Of a stretch of 64,000 nucleotides of DNA, positions 53,401 through 64,000 are shown in pieces. The position numbers and the translations under genes are program-made. How positions within the stretch are numbered: the stretch's first letter is position 1; each line of letters opens with the position of its first letter. Below the pieces are notes generated by a model. The model was not told where the DNA came from and did not search any database. It worked only from the letters and a program-made list of their open reading frames with translations. This stretch comes from Ursus arctos (Eukaryota; Chordata; Mammalia; Carnivora; Ursidae): assembly GCF_023065955.2 (NCBI RefSeq), contig NW_026622963.1, forward strand, positions 7,385,001 to 7,449,000, read 5' to 3'.

Positions 53401-54742
53401 TTAAAATGCTCTTATAGCTCAGGTGTATGGAGACACCCAGTGGTGGAAAAGATGGTCTGATTTCCCCCTCAGCCCAGGGATAGTGGCCCTCACCCCTATC
53501 CCAACAGCCCCTAATCTGTGGGAAGAAATCCACCAGGAGGAGGAAAGCATAAGGTTAAAAAGAAATATGCATACTATACATATGTATTTACAGTAAACTT
53601 CAGAAACCAGAATATTAACAAAAATAGCTTCAAGTAGTCCTTGATTTTTTCATCTATTTAATACTGATGGTCTGAGGAAAAGAAGATACTAGCTAGATGG
53701 TTATAGTAAAAACTCTTTTATGTTTTTGGCAGCTTTCTGTTAACACTTATCCATGCAGTGTTGTGTATGAATGTTCTGGGAGAAGTGATTAGATGGTCAC
53801 ATTACTTGGCTGAGTTTGTGGTGGAAACCCACCAGCAGACAAGCAGGATCATATGCAATCTTCAGTGTAATCTATACAAAGAGGAGAGTCTGGGTGGATT
53901 AGGATGAGACCCCCTGTTTAGGGATCACCATGTCTCTGAGATACTTAAAAAAATTAGAGGAACCTAATCCTAGGACCAGGAAGTAGGAGAACAGTAGGGC
54001 AGCTGCAACTCCAGCCCATGCAATATATTTGGCAGGAACTAACGAGGAGTGAAACCAGCATTATTATGACACTGAACACCATCAAAAAACAAAACATGTA
54101 CTCTTTTCTTCATCATGTAACCAGATGTCTGAGACATGCTCTGATGGCTTCATGGAAACAATTACTTTTTTACTTTCCCCAGATTATAACATGGAGTATT
54201 TCTCAAAAATCTTAAAATAGAGGGCTTAGGCTTTTTGTTTATAAATCCTTGGAAAAAAATTATATTCTACCCCAGCTCCTAACTATCCCAAAATAAACCC
54301 AAAGGCTTTTGCTTTCACGGTTAAGAAAGATTTATATGTTTTCTTCAAATGTCAAAAATCAGTGGCTCCCTCAGGCCCACCATGTCCCCCCTCCAGTTCA
54401 ACACCCACGTCTGGGAAGGAAAAGAGGATGGAGGAGAGGCAACTTGGAAGACCTCCACAACTGACCCAAATCCCCAGGCCCCAGGTGGCTCTGTTTAGTG
54501 AAATCTCCAGTCAAATACAGCAGCCAAGGCACAGCTGGCACCATCCCCAGCAGGCTTCAAAGAGGCCTTTCTGCTTCTTCAGGAGGCCCAGGAAATTAGC
54601 ACACAAGTTCTTGGTCGTATGCTTGGGCAAGAGGCAGGACCACAATGACGGTGGACTATTGTGGACGAGGGGATGAGAAGAGGCCTCAAAGATGAGAGGT
54701 GTTTACCACTCTGTAGCCATGAAGGGACACACAGCTGCCAGT
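50478..54742 (-). other. MYO9A: MYO9A 3' UTR (about 4.2 kb, almost repeat-free)
   Basis: Between the MYO9A stop and the ATTAAA at 50500-50495 there is no SINE, L1 or LTR that I can recognise, only short A-runs, in contrast to the dense repeats on either side. The length fits a long MYO9A 3' UTR. AT-rich segments such as 'tttaaaaaatcaaa'-type runs could hold AU-rich or microRNA sites, but none is named here. Confidence 0.75.
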
Positions 54743-57700
54743 TCAGACCATAAACTCATTATTTCCAAAGAGAGCTAGCTGTTGGGTGGAGCTGGAGTCT
54801 GGGTCCACAGTTTTCCTGCGGCCAGACACGACTGTCCCCTCTGGGGTCTCTTTGGTTTTCTGAGGTGAGTTTTTCACATTCTTTAATTTTTGTTTGCCCT
54901 TTTCAGGGTTGAAGGTTCCTCTGCTGATGAATTGAGGCCTGTCTTCCAGGGATTTGGTCTGGCCCAATGGCCCTTCCATTCCCAGGGCCTCTCCAGCTGA
55001 GGCAGCTCGGTAGAATGGAGATTTAGAATAAATCTGAAATCGTTTTCTGGTCCCATGAGAAGATGCAGCGTTAGACAAACACAAAGTAGAGACTGAAGAG
55101 TCCACTGAATCCAAAGAGTCTTGCTGCTTTTTTAGCTGCTTTCGTAACTTGCTTGAAGGTTCACATTTGCCAGCTGCCTTCAAGGAGCTAAGGGCTAAGC
55201 TTCTCTCTGATTCAAAAGAAAAGATCAAAGCTATAAATGACAATTTCCTCGAAGGCAAATCGTCCCACAATGAATAGGTTTCATACCATTCCCATGTGAT
55301 GGGTGGGTTGAGGTCTGAAGGGTGCAGGCTGATCTATACTCTGTCCACAGTTATAGCCTGAGAAGTTATCCATTTCTACATATATCATTTAAGAATCAAC
55401 CCCAAGAAGTCTGGAGTTCCACTACGCCATTAGGAGAGGCCTACAGCTGTCACTATCATTTAAAATACTGCCAAGATATGTAGTAATTCTATGTCTTCCT
55501 GAGACATGTCAGGTGGTTAAATACCTCCTTTGGTATAGGCCCATCTCTCAGCAGGGCGCAACTCCTATCAACCACCTTTAGAACATGGATCAAGGGTCAG
55601 TAAGACAGCGTATGTTGTGATCATTGGGTTTTCTCTGTGGTAAACAGAGGAGAAAACATTAAATTGACAAAAAACTGCATTACATTAAATGTTTGGTCTG
55701 ATGAACAATATACAATGGAAGCTTCGCAAAGATCAGTATATTTTAACTCCTTAGGACTTTGTCACCCTCTCACATAAGGTCAGGCATTCTTGAAAGGGAT
55801 TCTGTTTTAGCTTGGGAATCTTTATTCCTCTCTTGCAAAACAAATCTGGAGTCTTTGGTCTAATATGTTCATTTACCTGATTTCTCAGAGATGGCACCTT
55901 CAGACTCAATATTCAAATTTTCTGAGCTATCAGCAGTCCCAATGGAGGCCTCAGACTCAAGGGTTTCATCATCAGAAGCACGGGGTTCTAGTACAAGCAT
56001 CTCAAACGTTAGCTCCTCCCTGTAAGATATAATCAAGAAATCCACTAGCGTTTGATAAGAAGAGGAAAGAAGACAACAGGAAAAAAAGACTTATGATGAA
56101 AGAAATTTAAGTAGCAAAACAGTCACATTTCCTACTGTTTCCATCCAACGTGGTGATAAAGACTGGTAAGCCACAAGGCTATAAACGCAAAGGCTGGGAC
56201 CTATATTAGAGCAAAGAGTGAGGTGGGAAAAGATGCTGCAGCTGTAAGATATTTTGGTAAAATGAATTCTGGGCTGATAATAAAGAGATCGGGGTTCTAA
56301 ACTCACTCTAAACTCATACATAAAGCATTGGGAAAGTACTTTCCTCTCCCTGGACCTCAGCCTCCTCATCCACAAAACAGAGAGATGACATGAGATAATC
56401 TCTAAGATTCCTTCCAGCTCTTTAACTATTTTCCATGAACCCCCGGCACTAACTGACTACCGACGATATCCTCTACCGTAACCACAGAGAGACCTCTGAC
56501 GAAGTAAAACACTGCTGATCTTTTCTGTCCTTTGCTGCTTACGCCACGTCCACTCACAGCATTCTCTACTCCTCTTCATCAGGCACCCACCTACCTCTCA
56601 GTTGTGCCCCCTTGCTCCCTCAAGTCTTGGTACTTGGTTCCTAAATCTTGCTTTCTCACTACTACTTGATGTTACCCTGATCTATGTCAATAAACACCTT
56701 CGTAAAAGCTCACTTCAGTACTCTCACACCGACGTGTCTTTGTGTCTGCTACTTCTAACCACCTTTCCTTCGTGTTATGTGGGCAACTTTCTCCAATGGG
56801 CAGATCTTAGAGTTTGTTGCTACCTGGAAATATACCAGCTCTGAGTCCCAAACTGTCCACAACCTCCTTATCCTTCCAATTCTTACTCCCTTTCTCATCA
56901 AGTCTCCTCTCTTTCAGAACCTTCTTAGCTTTGCTTCTACTCTACCTAGCTCAAACTATTCATCCTTCGATACCTTCAATACCATTTTCATCAAAATGGT
57001 AGTGAGGTCCTCTTTTCAAATCAGATAGCTAGCCCCTAGTCATTGTGCACCACTTCTGCCTTACTGTGTTCTGCACAGGTGAGCCCCAGCTGCTTTTTTA
57101 TCTTAACAAAATTCTAAAATCAATCCTGAACGGCGAAAAGTACTTTAACAGACTCATATGTCCCCTAATGCATCAAGCTCTCAGACCTGGGATCCTGGAA
57201 CTCAGGAACAAAAATCCCCTTAAAACTTTAAAGAGTCTCTGTTGTCAATAAGAACCAGTACACACCTCAAAAAGAACTGTGGCATGTCCATATTATCCCC
57301 AAGATGCAGCGTTACCGTTACCTACCCTTGCTCCAGTGATGGTAGAAGGCACAGAGCGGACTGTCTCTCTCCTAAATTGCAACCAATTTCCCTACCTTTA
57401 TCCCAGCACCACTAGAGTTGCTGCCTTACCCTGACCATCCAGTTGGTGGCCCCACGGCTATACTGATCTTCAGATAATAACCTTCTTTAGGGAGTTCTTT
57501 TTCTTTTTTTAAGATTTTATTTGTCAGAGAGAGAGCAAGCGAGCGCAAGCAGGGGGAGCAGGAGGCAGAGGGAAAAGCAGGCTCCCCGCCCAGCAAGGAG
57601 TCCCATGCAGGCCTTGATCCCAGTATTCTGGGATCGTGACCTGAGCTGAAGGAAGACACTTAACCGACTGAGCCACGCAGGTGTCTCACTTTAGGGAGTT

Positions 57701-60700
57701 CTGAATAATACCCATTCTTGAAAGGGACTTTGTCTTAGCTCAGGAATCCTTACTCCTCCTTTTAAAGACCACTCTGTTCAATGAGGCTGGTCTCAGACCT
57801 GTCAGGAATCCTGGCTAAGACTGACACACCTTATCCCAGCCTTCTCCAGCACTTTCACTGAAGACGCTTCAGGTCTCCCTGCTCATGGAGCTTCCTTCGC
57901 TAACATGACAACTCTTCACGCTATTACCTGACTCCAGGCAACATGTCTTTGCCATCTTTGCATCCCCTGTATTACCTGATACAGTGCTTGACACAAGGGA
58001 TATTTAATGAATAAGGAAAAATCAAGGGGCGCCTGGGTGGCTCAGTCGTTAAGCGTCTGCCTTCAGCTCAGGGCGTGATCCCGGCGTTCTGGGATCGAGC
58101 CCCACATCAGGCTCCTCCGCTGGGAGCCTGCTTCCTCCTATCCCACTCCCCCTGCTTGTGTTCCCTCTCTCGCTGGCTGTCTCTCTCTCTCTGTCAAATA
58201 AATAAATAATAAAATCTTAAAAAAAAAAAAAAGGGAAAAATCAAGAGAGCACAGAATGAAGAAAATGAAAACGGGTAATAACTGGTAGCTCCCTTTCCTC
58301 CTGGAAACTCACTTCTCTTTCTGTAGGTTCTCGATCTGCTCAGTCAGTACCCTCTCCTCTTGCTGCATAGCTGCCTGCTGCTGTTCCGTGATGTCAGTCT
58401 CCATAGCTGCTTCACTAGTCAAGGTCTCTTCTGGGACATCAGACATGGAGGGCAACCGAGCTACAACAGGAGAGGATGGACTTGGATAGTTTCCTCGACG
58501 AAGTCGCCCCTTTCCCTGCAAAGAAAAATACGTGTTAGCAAGTAAACTGAGTGACCGCATTTAGGATAACAAGTGTACTTCCATCACACCAGGTGAAGGG
58601 TAGGAATAAATGGAAACATTCTGCAAGGCCTCAGATATTTAGAAGATACTGTCCATCAAACACATTTAGATTAAAAATTCCTTACAAGAGCACTGGAAAA
58701 TGGACACTTCGGTGGATTGGGACTATAGGAACACATTATGCACTGAGAGGAGATTATTTATTTAATCTAAGCTTTGTCCACTCCAAACTAAGTATCCACA
58801 AATAGCTATTCAAATTTAAATCAGTTAAAATTAAATAAAAGCAAAATTTTAGTTCTGTATTCATACTAGTCACATTTCAAGTGCTCAATAGCCACAGGTG
58901 GCTAGTGGCTACCCTACTGAACAGTGCAAGATACAGAACATTTCCATCATCCTACAAAGTTCGACGGACAACACTGCTCTGTAACTTTAACCTTGGAATG
59001 CACAATCTCTCTAGGAAGACTACAGAAACATGTCCTGAAAAGTCAGTTTCATTAAAAAAAAAAAGTCGTTTATATATCACAGGATGCTAGTGAGAGAGAT
59101 TCTCTGAGAGCACCTCAAGAAATTTCCTTCTTGAGATCAGAGGGGAAAAAAATCTCATTGCTTTTAATTTGGTTACCTTGTATATGACGTTAGCGTCTGA
59201 TAATACCAGACTAGGTATTTCAGATTAAACCTCCTGCTGAGAGCAACTGGACCAAACATAAAAAACCCAAAATATTCTTGAAGGCACTACAGAGCTAGTT
59301 AACAAAGCAAACCAAAGAGAGGCTAGTTCGGCATTCAGGGCTAATCTAAATTTAAGAAGAGGTGGCTGAGAATCTATGCAGAGCTTCTGAGAGACTACAG
59401 CAGGGGTCAGCAAACTATGGCCCTGGGCCAAATCTGGCCTTGTGCCCGATTTTGTAAATAAAGCTTTACTGAAATATATTCATGCTCATCAATTCACACG
59501 TTGTCTAGGCTCTTCCCACGAACAACGGCAGCATTGACTGTTGCATCAAAGACTGTATGGTCCACAAAGCCTAAAATATTTACTCTCTGGTCCTTTACAG
59601 AAAAAGTTTGCCAGTCCCTGGGGTAGAAATAAAAACTGGAGTCCAGACCCACACAAGGGTATGGACTGCTGCCTGGTAAATCCTCCATGCCTGACACTGG
59701 GATCCCCAAGGTTTGCATCCTAAACATAAGTGTAAGCTGAAATAACAGTCCTTGCGGACACTGTCGCCTAGCTTCAAGTCATTTGAATGGTCCAGAAAAC
59801 TGTAATTCCTGAAACTGGATTAAAGTACCCCAGATTGCTAGTGCCCTAAAACAGAAAAAAATGAAAACATGCCTTGGAGGAAAATCATATCCTCTCAGGC
59901 CTCAAAATATTTTTACAAATAGTTTTTCAAATATTATTTATGACACATAATCAAAGGTAACCAAGCACAAAAGGAGACAAGACAATGTAAATGAAAACTA
60001 GTGGAAACAACAAAACCCAGAAACCCTCAATGACTCCAGATATTGTGGCTACCAGACAGACTTAAAATAACCATGCTGAAGGAGATAGAAAGACATAGTT
60101 GAAATAGTAGACTGGAAGTTAAGTCAGAAGAAAATACAAAGAATCAAACAGAGAAAACAAAATTTTTCCTGAAAAAATTCAGAAAAGAAGGTAAAAGAGA
60201 GGACACAGTAAAAATATCTACCACATGTAAAAAGAACAGAAGACGAGAGTGATCCTGTAGAATACTGAAGAGATAATGACACAGCATTTTTCAAAACCAA
60301 TTAAAGATATCAACCTACTGACTAAAGAAAGCCTTCAAACTCTAAGGAAGATAAATAAAAAGAAGTCCATACACAGACACAACTGCTAAAAATTAAAGGC
60401 AAGACATAATCTTAAGATTTATTTATTTATGACAGAGAGAGCAAGAGGGTGAGCAGGGGAAGGAGCAGAGGGAGAGGGACAAGAAGACTCAGTGATGAGC
60501 ACAGAGCCTAATGTAGGGCTCAATCTCATGACCCTGAGATCATGACCTGAAATCAGGAGTCAGAATGCCTAACTGAGTCACCCAGGCACCCTAAGGTAAG
60601 AGATAATCTTAAAAGTAGTCAGAAAAAAAGTACACCTGCAACAAGGACACAGAGTTAATATTCAGAAATCAGTTAAATTTCTATATACTAATAATGAAGT

Positions 60701-63700
60701 AGCAGAAAGACAAATTAAGAAAACAATTCCACTTTCAATTGCATCTAAAAGACTAAAGTACCTGGGAATAAATTTAATGAAAGAGGTGAAAGATCTGTAC
60801 TCCAAAAACTATATAACGCTGATGAAAGAAGCTGAAGATGACACAAGTGGAAAATATATTCCATGCTCATGGACTGGAAGAATTAGTATCGCTAAATGTC
60901 CATACTACTCAAAGCAATCTACAGAGTCAATGCGATCTCTATCAAAATAGCAAAGCATTTTTCACAGAACTAAAACAAATACTAAAATTTCTAGGGAATC
61001 ATAAAAGACCCTGAATAGCCAAAGCTATCTTGAGAAAGAACAAAAAAACTGGAGGTACCACAATTCCAGATTTCAAGATACTACAAAGCTGCAGTAATAA
61101 GAAACTGTATGGTACTTGCATAGATCAACGGAACATAACAAAGAGTCCAGAAACAAACCCATCTCATATGGTCAATTAATTTACAACAAAGGAGGCAAAA
61201 ATATACAACAGGAAAAAGACTGTCTCTTCAACAAATGGTGCTGGGAAAACTGGACAGTTACATGCAAAAAAATGAACTGCACCACTTTCTCACACCAGAC
61301 ACAAAAATAAACTCAAAATGGATTAAAGACCTAAATGTGAGACCTGAAACCATAAAACTCCTAGAAGAGAACACAGGCAATAATTTTCCTGACATCGGCC
61401 ATAGCAACATTTTTCTAGATATGTCTCCTAAGGTAAGGGAAACAAAAGCAAAAATAAATACTAGGACTACATCAAAATAAAAAGCCTTTGCACAGTGAAG
61501 GAAATCAGCAACAAAACAAAAGGGGTTAATATCCAAAGTACAGAAGGAACTTACACAATTCAAAACCAAAACACAAATAATCCAATTTAAAAATGGGCAG
61601 AGGACCTGAATGGACATTTTTCCAAAGAAGACACACAAGTGGCCTACAGACATGTGAAAAGTTGCTCAACATCACTCATCATCAGGGAAATGCAAATCAA
61701 AACCACAATGAGATACCATCTTGCACCTGTCAGAATGGCTAGAATCAAAAAGACAAGAAATAACAAGTAGTGGAGAAAAAAGGACCTTCTTACACCACTG
61801 GTGGGAATGTAAATTGGTACAGCCACTTTGGAAAACAGTATGGAGGGTCCTCAAAAACTTAAAAGTAGGACAACCATATGATCCAGTAATTCTACTACTG
61901 AATATTCACCCTCCCCAAAAAATGAAAACACTAATTTGAAAAGATACATGCATCCCTATGGTTATTCTAGCATTAATTTACAATAGCAAAATTATATAAG
62001 AACCCCAAGTGTCCATTGATTGATAAATGGATAAAGAAGTAATGGAATATTATTCAGTCATAAAAAAGGATGATATCTTGCCACTTGTGACAACTGGATG
62101 GAACTAGAGGGTATCATGCTAAGTGAAAAAGTCAGATAAAGACAAAGTCATGATTTCACTTATATATGGAATCTAAAAAACAAAGCAAATGAATAAACAA
62201 AAAGCAGAATCAGACCTATAAATATAGAGAACAAACTGATGGCTGCCAGAGGGAAGGGGGCAGATCGATGAGTTAAGGAAAGTGGAAGATCCAGGCTTCC
62301 AGTTGTGGACTGTATAAGTCACGGGGACGGATGGTACAGCACAGGCAACGTCGTCAGTGGTACCGTAACTACCCGTAATAGCACTGCATACACCTGTGGT
62401 GAGCATAGAACATATACTTGTTGAATTACTATGTTGTACACCCAAACTAATGTAACACTGTGTGTTAACTATACTCAAAACAATTATTAACTGAGTTATG
62501 AAATGGAAAACTATATATACACATGCAAATAAAAAAACTATGAGGTTCAAAGATTACTTTTCAACAGAAATAATGGAAAACAAAACACAACAGATGGTAT
62601 GTTTACAGTGATGAAAGGAAAGAAACTGCCAATCTAGAATTCTACGCAGAGCAAAACCACCTTCAAGAATGAAGTTGAAATAAAGACATTTTTAGACAGA
62701 CTAGGACAGAATGCGTCACCAACACAACTGCACTAAAGGGCATATAAAAAATGAAGAGAAGCTAGGGTGATAAATGAAGAGGAAGGAAAACAGAAAACAT
62801 GTGAGTAATTTTGAATGAATATTGATTACATAAAACATAAGAATAATGTATTGGATTTAAAGTATACAGATAATTAAAAATAACAACAGCAACTATACCA
62901 CATAATAGCTGAAGCATATGAAAGTCCTTACATCATCCGAGAAAGATAAAAGTACAAATTAACAGACTTTGATGTCATAGATTTATGTCGTAATCTTTAG
63001 GTTAACTATTAAAAAAAAAGAGTAAAAAAGTGTAAAACTTGAAACTAACAAGAGAAAAAATGGAATAAAAAGTAATCAAAAGAAAAAGGCAAAACAAAAA
63101 AACCTAAAAAAAGGCAATAAAGAAAAGGAACATGTATCAGGAAGGAATAAAAAGCACAAAATAAAATAGATTTAAATCCCAATATATCAGAGATTACATT
63201 AAATGTAAATAGCGTCAATGTTCTAGTTGAAATCTAAAAACCGTCAGACTGTCTTAGTAAAGAAAACCCAAGTATATGAAGTTTATGAGGGACACATATA
63301 AAACGTAAGAATTCAGAAAGGCTGAAAGTAAAAAGATGGGAATAAAAGACACAGCATGTCTAATCAAAAGAAAACTGGTGTAGCTATATAAATTATAGAC
63401 AAAGTAAACTTTAAGGTAAGAAGTGTTACCTGTGATGAAGAGGGATATTCCACAATGACAAAAGCTCAAATTATGAAGAAGATAGAAGACTTCCAAATTT
63501 GGAAGTACCTAAGAAATGCCTTCTGAAAATTTAAAGTAACGTACTGACAGAAATACTCAAAGAAATAGACAAAGCTATAACTAGCACAGAAAAAACAAAT
63601 GGGTACACACAAACCAGTAACGCTACAGAATGGAACCACTTGATAAATATAAGTGATATAACAGACATAAAGAATTCAGTATCTAACAACCTCAGAATAT

Positions 63701-64000
63701 TCTCTATTTAAAAGCACATACAGCAAGAAAATAAATTTCCAAGGGGTTAAAATAATTTATCTGACCTTAACAGTAATTTAAAATAAATTTCCTGATAGTA
63801 TCACCACAAAGAGAAAACTAAAAATCCCTATATATTCAGCAATTAAGAAACAGACTTTAAAATATCCATGGACAAAGAAGAAATCACAATGGAAATTAGA
63901 AATTATTTTGAACAACAGCATCAAAATACGTAAGATACACTTTAACACTGCCTACCTTAAAGTTATAGCCTTACGTGCATACATTAGAAAAGAAGAAAGA
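50478..64000 (-). CDS. MYO9A: MYO9A, 3' part of gene: last three coding exons and 3' UTR
   Basis: Gene-level entry. The minus-strand coding segments 58515-58313, 56019-55877 and 55206-54743 splice in phase to 810 bases: 269 C-terminal residues plus TGA. They begin after the Rho-GAP domain of this class IX unconventional myosin and cover a Gln/Glu-rich coiled-coil, an acidic Ser-rich stretch and a basic tail ending NNEFMV, all as I recall the human C-terminus. MYO9A is an actin motor with a tail Rho-GAP that switches off RhoA at cell junctions. The motor, IQ, C1 and Rho-GAP exons lie beyond the right edge; 58516-64000 is intron. The gene converges with NR2E3. Confidence 0.93.
50495..50500 (-). 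terminator. MYO9A: Candidate MYO9A poly(A) signal ATTAAA
   Basis: Plus-strand 'tttaat' reads ATTAAA on the minus strand. About 30 bases further on, the minus strand reads 'cgtgtggtttgttttctg', a good GT-rich downstream element. Repeat-free sequence ends at about this point. Confidence 0.65.
54743..55206 (-). CDS. MYO9A: MYO9A terminal coding exon
   Basis: The minus-strand acceptor is 'cttttgaatcag'; 464 bases end at the TGA (54745-54743). It encodes [20 protein letters not shown], the basic RKQLKKQQ cluster, a Ser-rich region likely open to phosphorylation, [20 protein letters not shown], and the final [11 protein letters not shown]. The open frame continues upstream of the acceptor, but the splice site and phase fit only at 55206. 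Confidence 0.94.
55877..56019 (-). CDS. MYO9A: MYO9A coding exon (second from end)
   Basis: The minus-strand acceptor is 'tatatcttacag' and the donor 'gtaaat'; 143 bases. After completing the split Lys it reads [20 protein letters not shown], then an acidic Ser/Glu-rich stretch ending ISEKS plus the first base of a Glu codon. The first residues extend the coiled-coil of the preceding exon. Confidence 0.93.
56220..56430 (+). repeat. MIR in MYO9A intron
   Basis: 'ttcctctccctggacctcag', 'ctcctcatccacaaaacag' and 'ctctaagattccttccagc' follow the MIR 3' half. It accounts for the open frame 56091-56375. Confidence 0.65.
56431..57480. other. MYO9A intron, nothing recognised
   Basis: Unique AT/CT-rich intron with short open frames only. 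No splice-compatible exon on the minus strand was found. Confidence 0.45.
57499..57688 (-). mobile_element. Can-SINE, minus strand
   Basis: Flanked by exact 'ctttagggagttct' copies (57485-57498 and 57689-57702). In the same direction as MYO9A. Confidence 0.94.
58027..58233 (+). mobile_element. Can-SINE, young, plus strand
   Basis: Full length with an intact head 'gggcgcctgggtggctcagt'. It is flanked by exact 'ggaaaaatcaag' (58015-58026 and 58234-58245) and lies 80 bases from the MYO9A exon at 58313, antisense to the gene. Confidence 0.96.
58313..58515 (-). CDS. MYO9A: MYO9A coding exon (third from end), coiled-coil
   Basis: On the minus strand the acceptor is 'ttctttgcag' and the donor 'gtgagt'; 203 bases, starting in phase 0. 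It encodes [20 protein letters not shown], a Pro/Ser linker, then [20 protein letters not shown], whose spacing of hydrophobic residues and Gln/Glu content suggest a coiled-coil. It ends two bases into a Lys codon. Confidence 0.93.
58516..59400. other. MYO9A intron, nothing recognised
   Basis: AT-rich intron with no exon or clear repeat. Confidence 0.45.
59401..59620 (+). mobile_element. hAT-type non-autonomous DNA transposon, complete
   Basis: Starts 'caggggtcagcaaactatgg' and ends 'agtttgccagtccctg', imperfect inverted ends. The core 'tgtaaataaagctttactg' and 'cctaaaatatttactctctg' belong to a common hAT element. The open frames across it are artefacts. Confidence 0.85.
60415..60592 (-). 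mobile_element. Can-SINE, minus strand, inside L1
   Basis: In reverse it ends 'gtcacccaggcaccct'. It is flanked by 'aaggcaagacataatctta' and 'aaggtaagagataatctta'. Confidence 0.9.
60640..62535 (+). mobile_element. Second L1, 5'-truncated, nested in the older L1
   Basis: It runs from the ORF2 reverse-transcriptase end ('aatttctatatactaataat') through the C-terminal segment ('ctgggaaaactggacagtta', 'atggaatattattcagtca') to a 3' UTR and tail ('gcaaataaaaaaac'). ORF2 is broken into short frames, so it is inactive. Confidence 0.8.

Larger units (their letters stand above)
59940..64000 (+). mobile_element. Old L1M element with nested insertions, continues past the window
   Basis: 59940-60640 matches the 5' half ('acaactgctaaaaattaaag', 'ataatcttaaaagtagtc'). 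The same element resumes at about 62540 ('ttcaacagaaataatgg', 'aactgccaatctagaattc') and runs into the degenerate ORF2 endonuclease region, ending 'cattagaaaagaagaaag'. A SINE (60415-60592) and a second L1 (about 60640-62535) sit inside it. Frames are broken by many stops, so no active product. Confidence 0.75.

Noticed and set aside
54362..54676. 104-codon plus-strand frame antisense to the MYO9A 3' end
   Set aside because: Lies in the MYO9A 3' UTR with no plus-strand gene signals.
59494..59727. Minus-strand 77-codon frame in the MYO9A intron, considered as an exon
   Set aside because: It lies almost wholly in a complete hAT transposon.
61258..61653. 131-codon minus-strand hydrophobic frame
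   Set aside because: Antisense of L1 ORF2; the apparent membrane segments come from A-rich L1 sequence read in reverse.

Overview
This is nuclear DNA from a placental mammal of the order Carnivora, most likely an arctoid caniform such as a bear or a pinniped. The evidence is about twenty tRNA-Lys-derived Can-SINE copies in both orientations, mostly with target-site duplications. They carry the bear/seal-like form of the element ('gggcgcctgggtggc...' head, CT-rich middle, AATAAA/poly-A tail) rather than the dog SINEC_Cf form. The rest is old LINE-1, MIR/L2, hAT and Tigger DNA transposons, LTR remnants and microsatellites. It is not prokaryotic: there are no operons, CRISPR arrays or insertion sequences, and most long open reading frames are chance frames in GC-rich or repeat DNA.

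Three protein-coding genes are supported by exons whose splice sites and phases join cleanly. (1) 1 to about 22.4 kb, plus strand: the 3' end of THSD4 (ADAMTSL6), with three thrombospondin type-1 repeat exons (263-436, 6666-6845, 11001-11145) and the terminal PLAC-domain exon (15637-15779), followed by a long probable 3' UTR ending near an AATAAA at 22338. (2) 41.2-46.7 kb, plus strand: a complete NR2E3 (photoreceptor-specific nuclear receptor), eight coding exons giving 411 residues. (3) About 50.5-64 kb, minus strand: the 3' end of MYO9A, a class IX myosin and Rho-GAP, with its last three coding exons (58515-58313, 56019-55877, 55206-54743), a repeat-free 3' UTR of about 4.2 kb, and at least 5.5 kb of the preceding intron. 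THSD4 - NR2E3 - MYO9A is the order I recall from human chromosome 15q23, so the window is a conserved syntenic block. NR2E3 and MYO9A converge tail to tail.

The 22.4-41.2 kb interval between THSD4 and NR2E3 has no gene I can support. It holds two related LTRs in the same orientation, several SINEs, hAT elements, MIR fragments and GC-rich unique sequence.

I found no new multi-gene system. The observations most worth checking are gene-structural. The NR2E3 exon 7 splice donor itself encodes an immediate in-frame stop, which would make a 368-residue receptor lacking AF-2 if intron 7 is retained. The NR2E3 3' UTR appears to be made almost wholly of old L1 sequence, including its likely poly(A) signal. 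NR2E3 has a linker insertion bounded by short direct repeats. A 46-bp piece of a Tigger element recurs exactly 2.5 kb away. All family names come from recognition by eye; no database search was run, and repeat edges are approximate unless a target-site duplication is quoted.
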